Assembly (NCBI GenBank): GCA_020725805.1
Contig: DYEF01000077.1
Span: 1 to 9,602, forward strand
DNA: 9,602 bases
Direction: 5' to 3'
From: Bdellovibrio sp.
GTDB lineage: Bacteria > Myxococcota > SpSt-1050
Part shown: positions 1 to 6,934 of the stretch, in pieces
Layout of the letters: each line of letters opens with the position of its first letter
Numbering within the stretch: the stretch's first letter is position 1
The notes under the pieces: model-generated
Databases searched by the model: none
The model's input: only the letters and a program-made list of their open reading frames with translations
What the model was told of the DNA's origin: nothing
Program-made: the position numbers and the translations under genes

Positions 1-2
1 AA

Positions 3-149
3 GTAGTGTTTCCCTCTATAGACTTGGGGGAATTTCTTATCAAGAGGTCTCTGGGATACCCCATTTTCTATATATCCCAGTGCAACGCAAAAAGCTCTAC
101 CCCGGTTAGTCCTTTTGGATGTGTTCTTGATTTTATGTCTTATGTATGA
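3..149 (+). CDS. Possible 3' end of an unidentified upstream gene (partial)
   Basis: The reading frame beginning at base 3 is open from the left edge to a TGA at 147-149. It gives 48 codons of protein-like composition, starting VVFPSIDLGEFLIKRSLGYP. If real, its stop lies 28 bases before the exported-protein start at 178, so the two genes could be co-transcribed. A second frame, from base 2, is also open to a TAG at 107-109 (35 codons), and I cannot decide between them from this fragment. I prefer the longer frame because it is longer and its third positions are more mixed in GC. I do not recognise the protein in either frame. It is also possible that the stretch is non-coding. Confidence 0.35.
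   Translation, partial: VVFPSIDLGEFLIKRSLGYPIFYISQCNAKSSTPVSPFGCVLDFMSYV
51..80. repeat. 8-bp perfect inverted repeat with a 14-base loop
   Basis: CTGGGATA at 51-58 is the exact reverse complement of TATCCCAG at 73-80. No T-run follows on either strand, so it does not look like an intrinsic terminator. It lies inside both candidate reading frames of the left-edge gene fragment. It could be an operator-like site, an mRNA hairpin or chance. Confidence 0.3.
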
Positions 150-177
150 TAGACAGAAGGTTTATGGGAGGCTGCTT

Positions 178-906
178 ATGAATAAATTTTCGGCAATTAC
201 TTTATTGGTTATGGTATTTTGCGGTACAGTTCTTATGGCACAGACGGCTGATAAGCCTGCAGTAACGGCAGATGAACTGAGAGGAGCTGCTTCTCCCAGT
301 GAGGCCAAGAAGACAGAACCTCCCAAGGAACAGAAGAGTCCGGATGTGCAGCAGTCACAGATAAATGAGAGCACAGATTCTGCAGGTAACGGGACAGCGG
401 GGCAGGTTGGAGGAGATAAGGCGAATGCTTTCGAATACAAATCCTATAATTCGTTCGGACTGAATATATCAAGTCATTCGGGAATCGGTCTCTCGTACAG
501 ATATCACCTCGATTCACCGGTCCTTTTCCAGATATCCGGAGGAGTGATATCTGAAGGGGAGTCTTATTTCTATGCTGTGGGTGCAGAGGTTCAGAGGGAA
601 CTCTCCAAATCGAAGGACAAGAGGGCATTTGGTTCATTTGCATTCGGAATCTACGGGGAGAGGGAAAAAGAGGTATATGATGTGGGATACAGCACGGGTA
701 TGAATCCTCCCGAAAAATGGGTCTCCAAAAATGCCTATTCCTTTGCTCTCGGAGTAGGCGGAGAGCTTGCTTTGGGCAGTTCGATTGTCGATTCTCTTAC
801 ACTTGGCTGTGAGATATACCCGGTTGGTATCTATCTTGAGGACAGCGGTGACAGCAGATTCAATATGTTCCCCGGTGCTGCGGTCTATCTCTTCTATAAT
901 TTCTGA
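178..906 (+). CDS. Exported small protein, probable outer-membrane beta-barrel
   Basis: This is a 242-residue protein of unknown family. The start at 178 is chosen because GGAGG at 167-171 lies 6 bases upstream and because a signal peptide follows at once: MNK, a hydrophobic stretch at residues 5-20, and a probable signal-peptidase I site after A21 (VLMA/Q). C15 is not in a lipobox, so a lipoprotein is unlikely. An upstream in-frame TTG at 115 is rejected because it would bury the signal peptide. Residues 22-84 form a polar, Pro/Lys/Glu/Gln/Ser-rich and probably disordered linker. Residues 85-242 alternate polar with Gly and aromatic residues in short strands (GLSYRY, SFAFGIYG, SFALGVGGELALG). 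The protein ends YLFYNF, with the C-terminal Phe typical of BAM-assembled outer-membrane proteins. I infer a small barrel, perhaps eight strands. No enzymatic motif is visible. It converges on the HD-GYP gene. Confidence 0.75.
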   Translation: MNKFSAITLLVMVFCGTVLMAQTADKPAVTADELRGAASPSEAKKTEPPKEQKSPDVQQSQINESTDSAGNGTAGQVGGDKANAFEYKSYNSFGLNISSHSGIGLSYRYHLDSPVLFQISGGVISEGESYFYAVGAEVQRELSKSKDKRAFGSFAFGIYGEREKEVYDVGYSTGMNPPEKWVSKNAYSFALGVGGELALGSSIVDSLTLGCEIYPVGIYLEDSGDSRFNMFPGAAVYLFYNF

Positions 907-933
907 ACTATCTTTATCTTAATTTATTATAGA
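893..933. repeat. AT-rich inverted repeat spanning the convergent gene junction
   Basis: TCTATAAT at 893-900 pairs exactly with ATTATAGA at 926-933 across a 25-base loop that contains both stop codons. The stem is AT-rich, the loop is long and no clean T-run follows on either strand. It is at best a weak bidirectional terminator and may be chance. No other candidate terminator is visible between the two convergent genes. Confidence 0.2.
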
Positions 934-2425
934 TTTCCTCGAAGACTCCCTGTATTCTCAAAAACGCCTTCAGTATTTCGGGGTCAAAGTGTGAGGGCAG
1001 GGTTCTGCCGTCGCCTTTTGTGATTATATCTACTGTCTTTTCATGACTGAATGCCGGTTTGTATGAGCGTGGATTTCTGAGCGCATCGTATATATCCGCG
1101 ATAGCAACGATTTTCCCTTCGACAGGAATCTCGTCTCCCTTTAGGCCATCCGGATAACCGCTCCCGTCATTCTTCTCATGATGGGTGAGGGCGATATTCT
1201 TTGCCATTTTTAGTCTCTGTTCATCTCCGAGGATTTTTGCTCCGTAATACGGGTGTTTCCTGATTTCTCCGAACTCTTCGGCTGTAAGCGGCCCGTTCTT
1301 GCGGAGAATGTCCGGGTGAATATGAATCTTCCCTACATCGTGCATCTGTGCCATAAAACCTATTTCATCGATGAATCTGTCAGGTTGCCTGAGCTCCTTT
1401 GCAAGGGCTATCGAATATGCATTGACCCGGATTATGTGGTTGCCGGTATCCTCATCATTTGCCTCTGCGGCGCGGCTTAAGGCCTCAACTGCATATTTGA
1501 AGGCGTTTTCTGTATCTTTTATCTGCAGGGACAATCTTTTGAAGAATTCACAAAGCATCAGCAGGTAGTTGAATATTTCAGTGTCGTAATGGCTGATTTT
1601 ATAGGTAAAGTTGATAAGTATTATAAGCTCAGTACCTATCCGAATTGCGGCAAAATTATTAAGACCGATTTTAATATTTCCGGATGGTGTGTTGATTTCA
1701 AATATCCTGTTGTTTGCATTGTTGTCAAAATATATCTGCTGTGTAATCAGCGATTCGTAGGAGAAAATGACTGCCGGTATATTTACATATACCGATTGTA
1801 TTATCTCGTTTTCATCCTTATAGAACAACTCTCCCGAGAGAAGACTACCGGACATCCTTCCCGAGATGATTCCCCACGGGGTGTTTCTAATGAAGTCATT
1901 TGTGTTTTTCAGAAAGAGGTCTATTATTTGCTGGAGATAGGCCTCGTAGTTATAACTCAGCGGGTTGAATTTTGTAATGAGATTTGTTGAATAATTTGTG
2001 AGTACGGAAATAGTCTTGTTGGCAGATTTCAGAGACCTCTGAAGTTCTCTTGTCTTGAGTGCGCCTCTGATTCTCGTCTTGAGTTCGAGGATATTTACAG
2101 GTTTACCAAGGTAGTCATCTGCCCCTGCCTCGAGTCCTTTCAGGATATCTTCGAAATCAGTTAGTCCCGTAACGAGTATAACAGGGATGAAGGCCGTAAG
2201 CGGATTTGTCTTGAGTATTTTGACAAGTTCTATGCCTGTCAGGCCGGGCATCATTACATCGGAGACTATGCAGTCAGGTTCCCTGCTTACGGATATATCG
2301 AGAGCCTCCTGTCCGTTTCTTGCCGATAAAATTTCGTATCCTTCGTCCTTGAGCGATTCTCTGTATAGAGTCAGATTGCTCTCTTCGTCATCTGCAATCA
2401 GTATTCTGTATATATCCTTACGCAT
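914..2425 (-). CDS. Response regulator with HD-GYP cyclic-di-GMP phosphodiesterase domain
   Basis: The 503-residue protein has three parts. Residues 6-122 are a receiver domain with acidic pair D12/D13, phospho-acceptor D56 (VSDVMMPG), T86 and K108. Residues about 125-310 form a middle region with no clear motif, which may be a divergent GAF-like sensor. Residues about 311-503 are an HD-GYP domain with DTGNH (H330), MHDVGK (H362, D363), H391, THHE (H415/H416), DGSGYPDGL and ADIYDAL (D444), then GDGRTLPSHFDP. All expected metal ligands are present, so it should hydrolyse cyclic-di-GMP, presumably under control of phosphorylation by an unseen histidine kinase. It acts in the cytoplasm and has no membrane segment. 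No DNA-binding domain is present. The ATG at 2425 has no Shine-Dalgarno sequence. An in-frame stop upstream leaves no other ATG, GTG or TTG start. It lies 72 bases after merR and may have its own promoter. Confidence 0.93.
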   Translation of the reverse strand: MRKDIYRILIADDEESNLTLYRESLKDEGYEILSARNGQEALDISVSREPDCIVSDVMMPGLTGIELVKILKTNPLTAFIPVILVTGLTDFEDILKGLEAGADDYLGKPVNILELKTRIRGALKTRELQRSLKSANKTISVLTNYSTNLITKFNPLSYNYEAYLQQIIDLFLKNTNDFIRNTPWGIISGRMSGSLLSGELFYKDENEIIQSVYVNIPAVIFSYESLITQQIYFDNNANNRIFEINTPSGNIKIGLNNFAAIRIGTELIILINFTYKISHYDTEIFNYLLMLCEFFKRLSLQIKDTENAFKYAVEALSRAAEANDEDTGNHIIRVNAYSIALAKELRQPDRFIDEIGFMAQMHDVGKIHIHPDILRKNGPLTAEEFGEIRKHPYYGAKILGDEQRLKMAKNIALTHHEKNDGSGYPDGLKGDEIPVEGKIVAIADIYDALRNPRSYKPAFSHEKTVDIITKGDGRTLPSHFDPEILKAFLRIQGVFEEIYNKLR

Positions 2426-2435
2426 AACGGGTGTT

Positions 2436-2464
2436 TTTATATGCCAATGCGTCCTAAAAGTAAA
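2436..2464 (-). promoter_or_regulatory. Candidate sigma-70 promoter for the HD-GYP regulator gene
   Basis: On the minus strand, TTTACT (2464-2459) and TATAAA (2441-2436) are separated by exactly 17 bases, with 4/6 and 5/6 matches to consensus. Only 10 bases separate the -10 hexamer from the ATG at 2425. Transcription would therefore start about 3-5 bases before the ATG, giving an almost leaderless mRNA. That agrees with the missing Shine-Dalgarno sequence. The call rests on motif matching alone. Confidence 0.4.
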
Positions 2465-2497
2465 GAATTACCGGTTTTAGAGTAAAGTACTAGTTTC

Positions 2498-2929
2498 TCA
2501 GTCAGTTATTCTGAGGAGGTTGTTTCTTACTCTCTCCATCTCCTCAATCAAAAGTTTCATCTGTTCGGTCAGAAATCTGAGCTTGTCTGCGCTAGTCGGG
2601 GTAAGTGCCTCCTCTTTGATTATCTCTCTTGAGTCCTTCATCTTGAGTATCTTTCTGGCACCGCTGATTGTGAACTTCTTTATTTTCAGAAGATGTCTTA
2701 TCTGCAGTATCGTCTCAATGTCTGATTTTCTGTAAAGTCTCCTGTTTCCCCTGCCGCGCATAGGCTTGATTATGTCCCTGAATTCGGATTCCCAGAACCG
2801 GATTACATACTGTTTCTCCTTGACGATGTCACTTACCTCTTTGATTGTGTAGATAGGTTTTACCTTGAAAAGCGGTATTACCAGATCATCCAGATAAGAT
2901 TCGGAAATGTGATTTGCTTTGTCTGACAT
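2498..2929 (-). CDS. MerR-family transcriptional regulator
   Basis: The 143-residue protein has an N-terminal MerR-type winged helix-turn-helix at about residues 25-97. It shows YTIKEVSDIV, then YVIRFWESEF, then the wing GRGNRRLYRKSDI, followed by the second helical pair (ISGARKILK). The C-terminus (about 114-141) is a short amphipathic helix, likely a dimerising coiled coil. There is no effector-binding domain and no cysteine cluster, so metal or drug sensing is unlikely. This short MerR type commonly sits after pheT in Geobacter-like bacteria, and its target is unknown. The ATG at 2929 follows the pheT stop by 22 bases and has no Shine-Dalgarno sequence. A TGATATAAT element lies 12 bases upstream. 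The gene could thus be read both from the operon and from its own promoter. Confidence 0.9.
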   Translation of the reverse strand: MSDKANHISESYLDDLVIPLFKVKPIYTIKEVSDIVKEKQYVIRFWESEFRDIIKPMRGRGNRRLYRKSDIETILQIRHLLKIKKFTISGARKILKMKDSREIIKEEALTPTSADKLRFLTEQMKLLIEEMERVRNNLLRITD

Positions 2930-2941
2930 CTGTTTTGAAAA

Positions 2942-2950
2942 ATTATATCA
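2942..2950 (-). promoter_or_regulatory. Extended -10 element upstream of merR
   Basis: The minus strand reads TGATATAAT (2950-2942), a perfect extended -10 (TGn plus TATAAT). No convincing -35 box lies 16-18 bases upstream, but extended -10 promoters can work without one. Twelve bases separate it from the merR ATG, so the transcript leader would be about 5 bases. The element begins right after the pheT stop codon (2954-2952). It could also be a chance match in AT-rich DNA. Confidence 0.4.
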
Positions 2951-2951
2951 G

Positions 2952-5330
2952 CTATCTGAGTTTTGCATAAAACTTTTTTAATAGATTGTCAACAATCTTT
3001 GAATGTGTCTTTTCTACCTCTTCGTCTGTCAGAGTAGATTCAAAGGAGCGGTATTTAACCGAAATTCCAAGACTCTTTTTCCCTTCTTCGATTCCCTTCC
3101 CTTCGTAGAGGTCAAATACCGAGATATCCTCTACAATGGAGATATTCATACTTTCGATTTCCTTTATAATCTCTTCGGATGGAATACTCCTGTCGAGAAC
3201 CAATGCAATATCCCTGTCAACCGCAGGGTAGGGTGAGTATCTTGAAAATGACGGATAAGCTGAGATGAATTTTTCAAATACCGGTTCAAGGTCAAACTCT
3301 GCAATGAGGATGTTCTGCTTTATATCATACTTTTTAAGAATTTTCGGGTGCAGTTCGCCCAGAATACCGCAGTGCACCTCTCCTATAACAAGTCCGGCAG
3401 ACTTGCCCGGGTGCATAAAGTCCGGAATCCTTGTTGCAGTAAACCTGAAATTTTTCAGGTGAAGGGTTTGTAAAAGGTGTTCTGCAATACCCTTTATATC
3501 AAAGAAATCAAACTCCCTTGAGGGATTTGCCCATATCCTTTCACAGGTTCTGCCGGAGAGGAGTATCCCCAGATGTTCCCTCTCGACTATCTCGTTTTCC
3601 TTGAAAAATATCTTTCCCAGTTCAAATATTCTGACATCCTTGTTCTGTCTGTTTATGTTGAGAACGGCGGTCTGGATCAGAGAAGGTATGAGTGATTTTC
3701 TCATAGAGGCCATATCCTGTGCGATCGGATTCTTTACCGGTATTGCCTCTTTACCGGAAAATACTGAATTGATATCGTCTGAGATAAATGTATAGTTGAT
3801 GACCTGATTCAGCCCCGAATGGCACAGGAAGGAAGATACAATCCTGAGGAATCTGTCCCTCACATTCATACCGGTTTCGAAAGTCTCTGTATGAGGGAGC
3901 GTCAGGCCGAAATTGTTGTAGCCATAAATTCTTGCGATCTCCTCTACAATATCCTCCTCAACCGATATGTCATACCTGTGAGGCGGGATAATAAGTTCCG
4001 ATGAATCGGCATTACTTTCAGAAATTTCTATGCCAAGGTTTTTTAGAGTCTGATTGATAAATCCTTTATCGATCTTCTTCCCCAGAAGTCTCTCCGCTCT
4101 TTGATATCTGAAACTGATAATCTTCTTCCTGTCGGCATCAGGGCTTTTTACTGTAACGGTATCATATATTACCGCACCGGGGATTTCCCGTTTCAGAAGA
4201 TGCATAAATCTCTTTGTGGCATAGTCAACTGTTGCGGGACTTACACCCCGTGCAAATCTGTAACTCGAATCAGAACTTATATTGTGCATTGATGTCGTAA
4301 GTCTTATGGAATCAGGGTCGAAGATAGCACATTCGAGCAGTATTGATGATGTGCCCATCAGAATCGAACTGTATTCACCTCCCATAACACCCGCAAGTGC
4401 AACCGGTGAACTTTCGTCGCATATCAGAAGATTTTTCTCAGAGAGGGTCAGTTCTGAGCCATTCAGGAGTTTTATCTTCTCGTTTTTTATAGCCTCTCTT
4501 ACAATTATCCTGCCGCCTTTTATGTATGAAAAATCGAATGTGTGGTTGGGGTGTCCTGTCTCGAGCATTACGAAATTGGAGAGGTCCACGATATTGTTGA
4601 TGGGTCTGAGTCCTGATTCGATAAGGAGTTTCTGGATATGAATATCAGATTCCCTGATCACGATTTTATCTGCAAATGTTCCCTGATACAGAGGACAAAG
4701 TTTCTGGTTTTTAATCTCGATGGTAAGGCCGGATTTTTTACCGACCGTCTCAAAATCCGATGGTAAAAGTCTCAGTTCAAGGTTGTAATATGCGGAGAGT
4801 TCCCTTGCTACTCCGAGGTGAGAGAGTGCATCGCCTCTGTTGGGTGTGATGTTGATTTCGATTACCTGAGTATCTTTTCTGAGTATTGATGTAAGGGGAG
4901 TACCTGCAGGTTCTTTCGAATAAAAGAGCCATATTCCGTCCGATTTTTCCTCAAGCCCCAGTTCTTCAAGCGAGAGAAGCATACCCGGGGATTTTACGCC
5001 CCTGAAGTCCTTCTCCCTGATTTCGTAACCCGCTACTTTCGAGCCGGGAGGTGCCCAGACGGCCTTTGGCCCGCTTCTTACATTTTTCGCCCCGCAGACA
5101 ACAGATATATTCTCTTTTCCGTCGCTGATATCAACAATGCTAAGCTCGGGATTTGACGGATGCGGTCTGACAGAAATAATATCGGTAATAATCAGCTTGT
5201 CGTCAATATCCTTATACGGACAGAATACTGCCTCTACTTCGAGACCGTTTAGTGTCAGGTCCTGAATTATCTTATCGGTACTGTGAGGTATATCCAGAAA
5301 ATTCTTGAGATAAGGAATAGATATTCTCAT
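2952..5330 (-). CDS. pheT: Phenylalanyl-tRNA synthetase beta subunit
   Basis: PheT pairs with PheS as an alpha2-beta2 enzyme that charges tRNA-Phe in the cytoplasm. The beta subunit binds tRNA and edits Tyr-tRNA-Phe. At 792 residues it has the family's normal length and full domain order. The N-terminal segment (LTLNGLEVEAV) is followed by the tRNA-binding OB-fold at about 40-150, then the B3/B4 editing domain at about 205-385 (ETGHPNHTFDF; SSYRFARGVSP). The B5 domain follows at about 400-475, the catalytic-like core at about 485-685, and the FDX-ACB anticodon-binding domain at about 695-792 (FSRYSPYPAVDRDIALVLD). The ATG lies 2 bases after the pheS stop (TGATTATG), which indicates translational coupling and equimolar synthesis. 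A GAGG at 5345-5342, inside the pheS end, is 11 bases upstream of the start. Confidence 0.97.
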   Translation of the reverse strand: MRISIPYLKNFLDIPHSTDKIIQDLTLNGLEVEAVFCPYKDIDDKLIITDIISVRPHPSNPELSIVDISDGKENISVVCGAKNVRSGPKAVWAPPGSKVAGYEIREKDFRGVKSPGMLLSLEELGLEEKSDGIWLFYSKEPAGTPLTSILRKDTQVIEINITPNRGDALSHLGVARELSAYYNLELRLLPSDFETVGKKSGLTIEIKNQKLCPLYQGTFADKIVIRESDIHIQKLLIESGLRPINNIVDLSNFVMLETGHPNHTFDFSYIKGGRIIVREAIKNEKIKLLNGSELTLSEKNLLICDESSPVALAGVMGGEYSSILMGTSSILLECAIFDPDSIRLTTSMHNISSDSSYRFARGVSPATVDYATKRFMHLLKREIPGAVIYDTVTVKSPDADRKKIISFRYQRAERLLGKKIDKGFINQTLKNLGIEISESNADSSELIIPPHRYDISVEEDIVEEIARIYGYNNFGLTLPHTETFETGMNVRDRFLRIVSSFLCHSGLNQVINYTFISDDINSVFSGKEAIPVKNPIAQDMASMRKSLIPSLIQTAVLNINRQNKDVRIFELGKIFFKENEIVEREHLGILLSGRTCERIWANPSREFDFFDIKGIAEHLLQTLHLKNFRFTATRIPDFMHPGKSAGLVIGEVHCGILGELHPKILKKYDIKQNILIAEFDLEPVFEKFISAYPSFSRYSPYPAVDRDIALVLDRSIPSEEIIKEIESMNISIVEDISVFDLYEGKGIEEGKKSLGISVKYRSFESTLTDEEVEKTHSKIVDNLLKKFYAKLR

Positions 5331-5332
5331 AA

Positions 5333-6346
5333 TCAGAACTGCCTCAGAAATCTCAGGTCATTTTCAAAGAAGAGTCTCAAATCGGGTATTTTGTATTTGA
5401 GCATTGCCATTCTCTCTACGCCCATACCGAAGGCAAAACCCGAAAACTCCTCGGTGTCTATGTTTACATTTCTGAGAACGGCAGGATTTACCATTCCGCA
5501 CCCCATAACCTCCAGAAAACCTGAATTCTTACAGATATTACATCCCTTCCCCATACACATCTGGCATTCTATATCAACTTCTGCACTGGGTTCTGTAAAC
5601 GGGAAGTATGATGCCCTGAATCTCGTTCTGGTCTTCTGTCCAAAGAATGCCTTGAGAAAGAACTCAATCGTCCCTCTCAGGTCCTCGAAGGAAATATCCC
5701 TGTCTACAAGAAGTCCCTCAACCTGATGAAACATCGGTGTATGTGTGGCATCCGAGTCGCATCTGTACACTGTTCCCGGTGAGATAATCTTGACCGGGGG
5801 CTTCTGCTTGAGCATCGTTCTTATCTGCACGGGAGACGTATGTGTCCTGAGGACGAGCTGGTCCGAAATGTAGAATGTGGCCTGCATATCTCTTGCGGGA
5901 TGCAGCGGGGGGATATTGAGCAATTCAAAATTGTATTTATCAAGTTCGATTTCGGGTCCGTACTCAATCTCATAGCCGAGCCTGAAGAAGATATCGGTTA
6001 TCTCATCCATAGTCTTTGTTACAGGATGAATTGAGCCTGACGGAATCCGCCTGCCGGGGAGAGTAATATCCACTGACTCGCTTTTGAGCCTCATTTCGGT
6101 CTCTTTTGCAAAGAGTATCTCTTTTTTTTCGGCTATGGTACTTTCTACGAAATTCTTGAGTTCATTTACTCTTGCACCGAATCCTTTTCTCTCCTCCTGC
6201 GGCAGTTTTCCTATCTCCTTGAGAAGTGATGAGACGAGACCCTTTGCCCCGATATATCTGAGCCTGATTGCCTCGAGGTCCTTCAGATTACCCGCAGTAC
6301 TGACCTCTCTGAGGAAATCTTCTCTTATTGAGTCTATATTGTCCAT
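5333..6346 (-). CDS. pheS: Phenylalanyl-tRNA synthetase alpha subunit
   Basis: PheS is the catalytic class II subunit that activates phenylalanine with ATP and transfers it to tRNA-Phe together with PheT. Its 337 residues match the usual length. Residues 1-85 form the N-terminal coiled coil. The core shows IPSGSIHPVTKTMDEI (101-116), LRTHTSPVQIRTM (166-178), motif 2 around GTVYRCDSDATHTPMFHQVEG (191-211) and motif 3 FAFGMGVERMAML (304-316). Cysteines C261, C264, C269 and C272 form a CxxC-GKGC-xxC knuckle also seen in many bacterial PheS proteins, possibly binding zinc. The start follows the rplT stop by 12 bases in the same frame. No Shine-Dalgarno sequence is visible (TTCCCGTATAAG precedes the ATG), so initiation may depend on ribosomes finishing rplT. 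Confidence 0.97.
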   Translation of the reverse strand: MDNIDSIREDFLREVSTAGNLKDLEAIRLRYIGAKGLVSSLLKEIGKLPQEERKGFGARVNELKNFVESTIAEKKEILFAKETEMRLKSESVDITLPGRRIPSGSIHPVTKTMDEITDIFFRLGYEIEYGPEIELDKYNFELLNIPPLHPARDMQATFYISDQLVLRTHTSPVQIRTMLKQKPPVKIISPGTVYRCDSDATHTPMFHQVEGLLVDRDISFEDLRGTIEFFLKAFFGQKTRTRFRASYFPFTEPSAEVDIECQMCMGKGCNICKNSGFLEVMGCGMVNPAVLRNVNIDTEEFSGFAFGMGVERMAMLKYKIPDLRLFFENDLRFLRQF

Positions 6347-6358
6347 CTTATACGGGAA

Positions 6359-6706
6359 TCAGACCTTCACACTCTCGACTATCTTGGCAAATCCGGAGGC
6401 ATCGTTTACAGCAATATTTGCAAGCATCTTTCTGTCAAGTGCGATATTTGCCTTTTTCAGAAGGTTCATGAATTTGCTGTAAGTCAGGCCCATCTTCGAT
6501 ACGGCAATATTAATTCTCTCTATCCAGAGTCTTCTGTAATCTCTCTTCTTGATTCTCCTGCCTCCGAAGCCGTATGCCAGTCCTCTGTGAACAGTATGTA
6601 CGGCGATTTTGTATACCTTGGACCTGCCGCCGAAATTACCTCTGGCAAGTTTGAGTATCTTCTTGTGTCTTCTTCTTGTCTTGGTTCCACCTTTTACTCT
6701 TGGCAT
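6359..6706 (-). CDS. rplT: Large ribosomal subunit protein bL20
   Basis: L20 is a 23S rRNA-binding protein needed early in 50S assembly. The 115-residue, strongly basic protein starts MPRVKGGTKTRRRHKKILKL and carries the conserved GNFGGRSKVYK and WIERINIAVSKMGLTYSKFM segments, so it is full length (the family is near 117). The ATG has a strong ribosome-binding site, GGAGG 6 bases upstream, and lies 15 bases after the rpmI stop. In E. coli and Bacillus, L20 represses its own operon by binding the infC-rpmI leader. Here the gap before rpmI is only 18 bases, so any such site must lie inside infC or elsewhere. Confidence 0.97.
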   Translation of the reverse strand: MPRVKGGTKTRRRHKKILKLARGNFGGRSKVYKIAVHTVHRGLAYGFGGRRIKKRDYRRLWIERINIAVSKMGLTYSKFMNLLKKANIALDRKMLANIAVNDASGFAKIVESVKV

Positions 6707-6721
6707 AATTAACCTCCGCTA

Positions 6722-6916
6722 CTAATTTGGTAATAATCTCCTGACGGCCTTTACATTCGCCTTTGCCACATAGGTCTGTTTTCTGAGATTTCTTTTTCTT
6801 TTGCGGTCCTTAAAACCGAGGATGTGGCTCTTGTAAGCCTTTGCTCTCTTGAAAAGGCCGGATTTCAGCTTTTTAATTCTCTTTGCAGCTCCTGATTTGG
6901 TTTTGATTTTTGGCAT
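6722..6916 (-). CDS. rpmI: Large ribosomal subunit protein bL35
   Basis: L35 is a small basic protein of the 50S subunit. Its 64 residues start [20 protein letters not shown] and end [10 protein letters not shown], both hallmark segments, with the family's normal length. The central [18 protein letters not shown] matches the rRNA-binding lysine/arginine-rich part. The ATG at 6916 is preceded by AAGGAG at about 8 bases' spacing. The gene lies 18 bases after infC and 15 bases before rplT, the invariant infC-rpmI-rplT order. Confidence 0.97.
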   Translation of the reverse strand: MPKIKTKSGAAKRIKKLKSGLFKRAKAYKSHILGFKDRKRKRNLRKQTYVAKANVKAVRRLLPN

Positions 6917-6934
6917 TTTTGGTTCTCCTTATAC

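Noticed and set aside
81-110. ACGCAAA-like stretch resembling part of a cyclic-di-GMP-I (GEMM) riboswitch
   Set aside because: The other conserved segments (GCAAACC before it and a GCGGGG-type segment after it) are absent, and the region is probably coding.
143-150. TATGAT as a -10 element for the exported-protein gene
   Set aside because: No -35 box lies at 16-18 bases upstream. Co-transcription with an upstream gene is as likely.
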